The notes below the pieces were generated by a model. It was not told the origin of the DNA. It saw nothing but the letters and a program-made list of their open reading frames with translations, and searched no databases. Shown piece after piece: positions 5,097-7,071 of a stretch of DNA of 7,071 nt. The DNA is taken from NCBI GenBank assembly GCA_004298605.1, contig SCPW01000086.1, positions 1-7,071 of the forward strand. Reading direction: 5' to 3'. The position numbers were made by a program, and so were the translations under genes. This stretch comes from Gallionella sp. (lineage in GTDB: Bacteria > Pseudomonadota > Gammaproteobacteria > Burkholderiales > Gallionellaceae). Each line of letters opens with the position of its first letter. Positions within the stretch are counted from its first letter, which is position 1.

Positions 5097-5669
5097 TCAG
5101 TTCTGATGTTTTTTCAGCCTGGGCGAGGCCAGCATCAGATAGTAGCCCATCGACCACAAGGTGAGCAGTGCGGCGAGGTACAGCAGCAGCGAACCGATCG
5201 CCTGGCAATTGATACCCAGCAAATTTTCGTGATACAGCAGCAACGATATCGCGATCATCTGGAAGGTAGTTTTTATTTTACCCAGCATGGAAACGGCGAC
5301 ACTCTTGCTTTCGCCCAGTTTGGCCATCCACTCGCGCAACGCGGAAATCGTGATTTCACGCCCGATAATGATGAAAGCGATAATCGCGTCGGCGCGCCCC
5401 AGTTCGACCAGCACGATCAATGCGGCCGCCACCATCAGCTTGTCGGCCACCGGATCAAGAAATGCGCCGAATGCGGAGGACTGATCCAGTTTTCGCGCCA
5501 GGTAGCCATCCAGCCAATCAGTCGCTGCCGCAAGCAAAAATACGCCCGTGCTGATCAAATTTTTGAGGTGAAAACTCAGCGTTTCGTCCGACAAATAAAA
5601 AACCGACACGAATACCGGAATGAGCAGGATTCTTAACCAGGTAAGCAGATTGGGGATGTTGAGCGGCAT
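5097..5669 (-). CDS. pgsA: CDP-diacylglycerol-glycerol-3-phosphate 3-phosphatidyltransferase
   Basis: This 190-residue inner-membrane enzyme joins CDP-diacylglycerol and glycerol-3-phosphate to form phosphatidylglycerophosphate, the committed step to phosphatidylglycerol and cardiolipin. The CDP-alcohol phosphatidyltransferase signature is complete: D51, D54, G55, A58, R59, then eight residues to G68, then D72 and D76. The N-terminus MPLNIPNLLTWLRI and a total length near 185-190 are typical of PgsA, and about five to six membrane helices are visible. The ATG at 5669 fits the family start exactly, but no clear ribosome-binding site precedes it. Instead, the arm of a repeat element (5681-5689) lies where upstream leader sequence is expected. 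The gene follows uvrC on the same strand, an order common in proteobacteria. With no promoter seen in the gap, it may depend on uvrC transcription. The tRNA operon follows immediately. Confidence 0.96.
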   Translation of the reverse strand: MPLNIPNLLTWLRILLIPVFVSVFYLSDETLSFHLKNLISTGVFLLAAATDWLDGYLARKLDQSSAFGAFLDPVADKLMVAAALIVLVELGRADAIIAFIIIGREITISALREWMAKLGESKSVAVSMLGKIKTTFQMIAISLLLYHENLLGINCQAIGSLLLYLAALLTLWSMGYYLMLASPRLKKHQN

Positions 5670-5680
5670 GCGGTTAATGC

Positions 5681-5761
5681 GAAACTCGCGTAGCGATTCG
5701 TTTGCCTCCTCGCCCGCTTGCGGGAGAGGATTGAGGAGAGGGAACGGGCATAGCGAGTTTC
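5681..5761. repeat. Palindromic interspersed-type repeat element before pgsA
   Basis: GAAACTCGC at 5681-5689 is exactly mirrored by GCGAGTTTC at 5753-5761. Inside lies a second dyad at 5708-5729 (CCTCGCCCGC, TT, GCGGGAGAGG, one mismatch), then an unpaired GGATTGAGGAGAGGG tract. The nested hairpin and the CTCTCCCGCAAGCGGG core resemble small palindromic repeats scattered between genes in many proteobacterial genomes. Only one copy lies in this window, so dispersion cannot be shown here. It ends 12 bases from the pgsA start and could stall or protect the uvrC-pgsA transcript. Confidence 0.6.
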
Positions 5762-5788
5762 ATAATCAGGGGCTGCGTTTCATGACCG

Positions 5789-5821
5789 TCAGTGTAGCTG
5801 CTGGTAAATCTTTTCGGCAAC
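5789..5821 (-). pseudogene. Relic duplicate of the uvrC 3' end
   Basis: Read leftward, eleven codons encode VAEKIYQQLH plus a TGA stop. The real uvrC tail 48 bases upstream encodes LAEKIYRQLH plus TAA. Over these 33 bases, 27 are identical, including a run of 18 (5803-5820 against 5851-5868). Of the six differences, four are silent (His, Leu, Gln and the stop codon). The copy is also in the same frame as uvrC, since 48 is a multiple of three. The match starts only at the last eleven codons; the bases between the two copies do not match the upstream uvrC sequence. This looks like a leftover uvrC tail from a recombination or insertion event. Confidence 0.75.
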
Positions 5822-5836
5822 AAAATATTGATGATT

Positions 5837-7071
5837 TTAATGGAGTTGCCGGTAAATCTTTTCGGCAAGTGCTTTGCTGATTCCCTCCACCTGGCCGAGT
5901 TGTTCGACACTGGCTTCTGTTACCCCACGCAGCCCGCCGAAATGGGTCAGCAGGCTGCGCCGCCGCTTGTCCCCTACCCCGCCAATTTCTTCTAGGCTTG
6001 AGGCGGTGCGCGCTTTGCCGCGCTTGGCGCGATGCCCGGTGATGGCGAAGCGGTGCGCTTCATCGCGGATTTGCTGGATCAGATGCAGCGCCGGGTCGTC
6101 GCCGCGCAATTGCCGCGCCGTGCCGTCGGTGAAAATCAGTTGCTCCAGCCCCGCTTTGCGCGCTTCACCCTTGGCCACACCCACCAAAGTTAAATCGTTC
6201 AAGCCCAGTTCGCCCATCACTTCCATGGCGACATGCAATTGCCCCAGGCCGCCGTCGATCAAAATCAAATCCGGCCGCGCGCCCTCCCCTGCCGATAATT
6301 TCTGGTAGCGGCGCGTCAACGCCTGACGCATCGCCGCATAATCATCGCCCGCATTAACCCCGGTGATGTTGTAGCGGCGATATTGCGCGGAACGCATATC
6401 GAGGTTTTCATACACCACGCAGGAAGCCTGCGTCGCTTCGCCCATGGTGTGGCTGATGTCAAAGCATTCGATGCGCCCCAAATCCGGCATACCCAGCAGT
6501 TCGCGCAGCTTGTCCAAGCGCAACTTCTGCCCGCCCTGTTGCGCTTTGCGTTGCTGCAACGCCAGTTGCGCGTTGCGCTGCGCCATTTCCAGCCATTGCT
6601 TGCGTTCGCCGCTGGCGGCCTGGCTGATCCGCACCGGATGCCCGGCCTGCTCGCCGAGCAATTGCGCCAGCGTTTTGTCGCCGCATTCTGCACCCAACAC
6701 CAGCAACGGCGGCACGCTGCGATTCAAATAATGTTGCGCGATAAAGGCCTGCACGATTTCATCCGCCGATAAGCCTTCGGCATGTTCCGGAAAAAAGCTC
6801 TTGTCGCCCAGATGACGCCCGCCGCGCACCATTACCAGGTTTACGCAGGCCAGGCCATCCTGCTGTGCCAACGCAATGATGTCGGCATCCGTCGCGCCGC
6901 CGGTGGATTCGACGAATTGTTTCTGCTGCACGGTATGCAACGCGCGCAACTGGTCGCGCAAGGCGGCGGCCTGCTCGTAGTGCTGTTCCTCCGCCGCGCG
7001 CCCCATCGCCGCGCGCAGCGTCTGCTCGACCTCCTGATGGCGGCCTTGCAGCAACAGCACCGCGTTGCGGA
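5837..7071 (-). CDS. uvrC: Excinuclease ABC subunit C, C-terminal two thirds
   Basis: UvrC makes the two incisions around a DNA lesion in nucleotide excision repair, after UvrA/UvrB loading. About 411 codons are present out of roughly 600; the N-terminal GIY-YIG domain lies beyond the right edge. Seen here, counting from the GTG codon at 7060: the UVR motif that contacts UvrB (about 5-40, with AAEEQHYEQAAALRDQ), the RNase-H-like endonuclease domain with FDISH (D201), AGDDYA (D240), LILIDGG (D269) and DEAHRF (H336), and a C-terminal helix-hairpin-helix pair (about 357-407, EEIGGVGDKRR and VEGISKALAEKI). The acidic residues and histidine match the 5'-incision catalytic set. The frame is intact and ends at TAA 5839-5837. 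The true start is outside the window; no start should be assigned at 7060. pgsA follows on the same strand after an unusual 167-base gap. Confidence 0.97.
   Translation of the reverse strand, partial: RNAVLLLQGRHQEVEQTLRAAMGRAAEEQHYEQAAALRDQLRALHTVQQKQFVESTGGATDADIIALAQQDGLACVNLVMVRGGRHLGDKSFFPEHAEGLSADEIVQAFIAQHYLNRSVPPLLVLGAECGDKTLAQLLGEQAGHPVRISQAASGERKQWLEMAQRNAQLALQQRKAQQGGQKLRLDKLRELLGMPDLGRIECFDISHTMGEATQASCVVYENLDMRSAQYRRYNITGVNAGDDYAAMRQALTRRYQKLSAGEGARPDLILIDGGLGQLHVAMEVMGELGLNDLTLVGVAKGEARKAGLEQLIFTDGTARQLRGDDPALHLIQQIRDEAHRFAITGHRAKRGKARTASSLEEIGGVGDKRRRSLLTHFGGLRGVTEASVEQLGQVEGISKALAEKIYRQLH

Noticed and set aside
4872..5636. Rightward open frame of 254 codons starting MPDRNRTCNPQLRR
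   Set aside because: It runs antisense through two tRNA genes and all of pgsA. The opening peptide is the well-known false translation of reversed tRNA genes.
5797..5868. CRISPR-like pair of direct repeats
   Set aside because: Only two copies, and one is the coding end of uvrC; it is a tail duplication rather than an array.
5674..5910. Leftward 78-codon frame across the uvrC-pgsA gap with two copies of LPKRFT
   Set aside because: The repeated peptide is only the out-of-frame reading of the duplicated uvrC tail, and the rest translates the palindromic repeat; no gene features.

Overview
The window looks like a chromosomal segment of a GC-rich betaproteobacterium. The uvrC-pgsA-tRNA(Pro-Arg-His) arrangement and the protein sequences suggest the Nitrosomonadales/Gallionellaceae neighbourhood. 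That placement is an inference from familiarity, not from a search.

The left two thirds (about 1-4630) form a divergent gene cluster with the content of a nitric-oxide/nitrosative-stress or denitrification-accessory locus. Leftward run a DGC-type putative zinc-binding protein, the haem membrane protein NnrS and the start of an FmdE-like protein cut by the window edge. Rightward run a hemerythrin (HHE) protein, a DUF2249 protein, a polytopic membrane protein with NnrS/haem-copper-oxidase-like histidine motifs, and a SirB2-family membrane protein, ending at a rho-independent terminator near 4594-4633. The two arms are separated by an AT-rich control region (1967-2163). It holds a perfect inverted repeat with 16-bp arms, and the core matches the 23-bp layout of NsrR operators. 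This suggests that NO-sensitive repression controls both arms.

The right third (about 4697-7071) is housekeeping and reads leftward: the C-terminal two thirds of uvrC (excinuclease subunit C), a 167-bp gap, pgsA (phosphatidylglycerophosphate synthase), then tRNA-Pro(TGG), tRNA-Arg(TCT) and tRNA-His(GTG). The tRNAs have a clear promoter just after pgsA and a strong GNRA-loop terminator just after tRNA-His. The uvrC-pgsA gap is unusual. It carries an in-frame relic copy of the last eleven codons of uvrC, stop included, and a palindromic interspersed-type repeat next to the pgsA start.

The rightward NO cluster and the leftward tRNA operon converge at 4594-4731, where each has its own terminator. 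No CRISPR array, insertion sequence, rRNA or riboswitch was seen.
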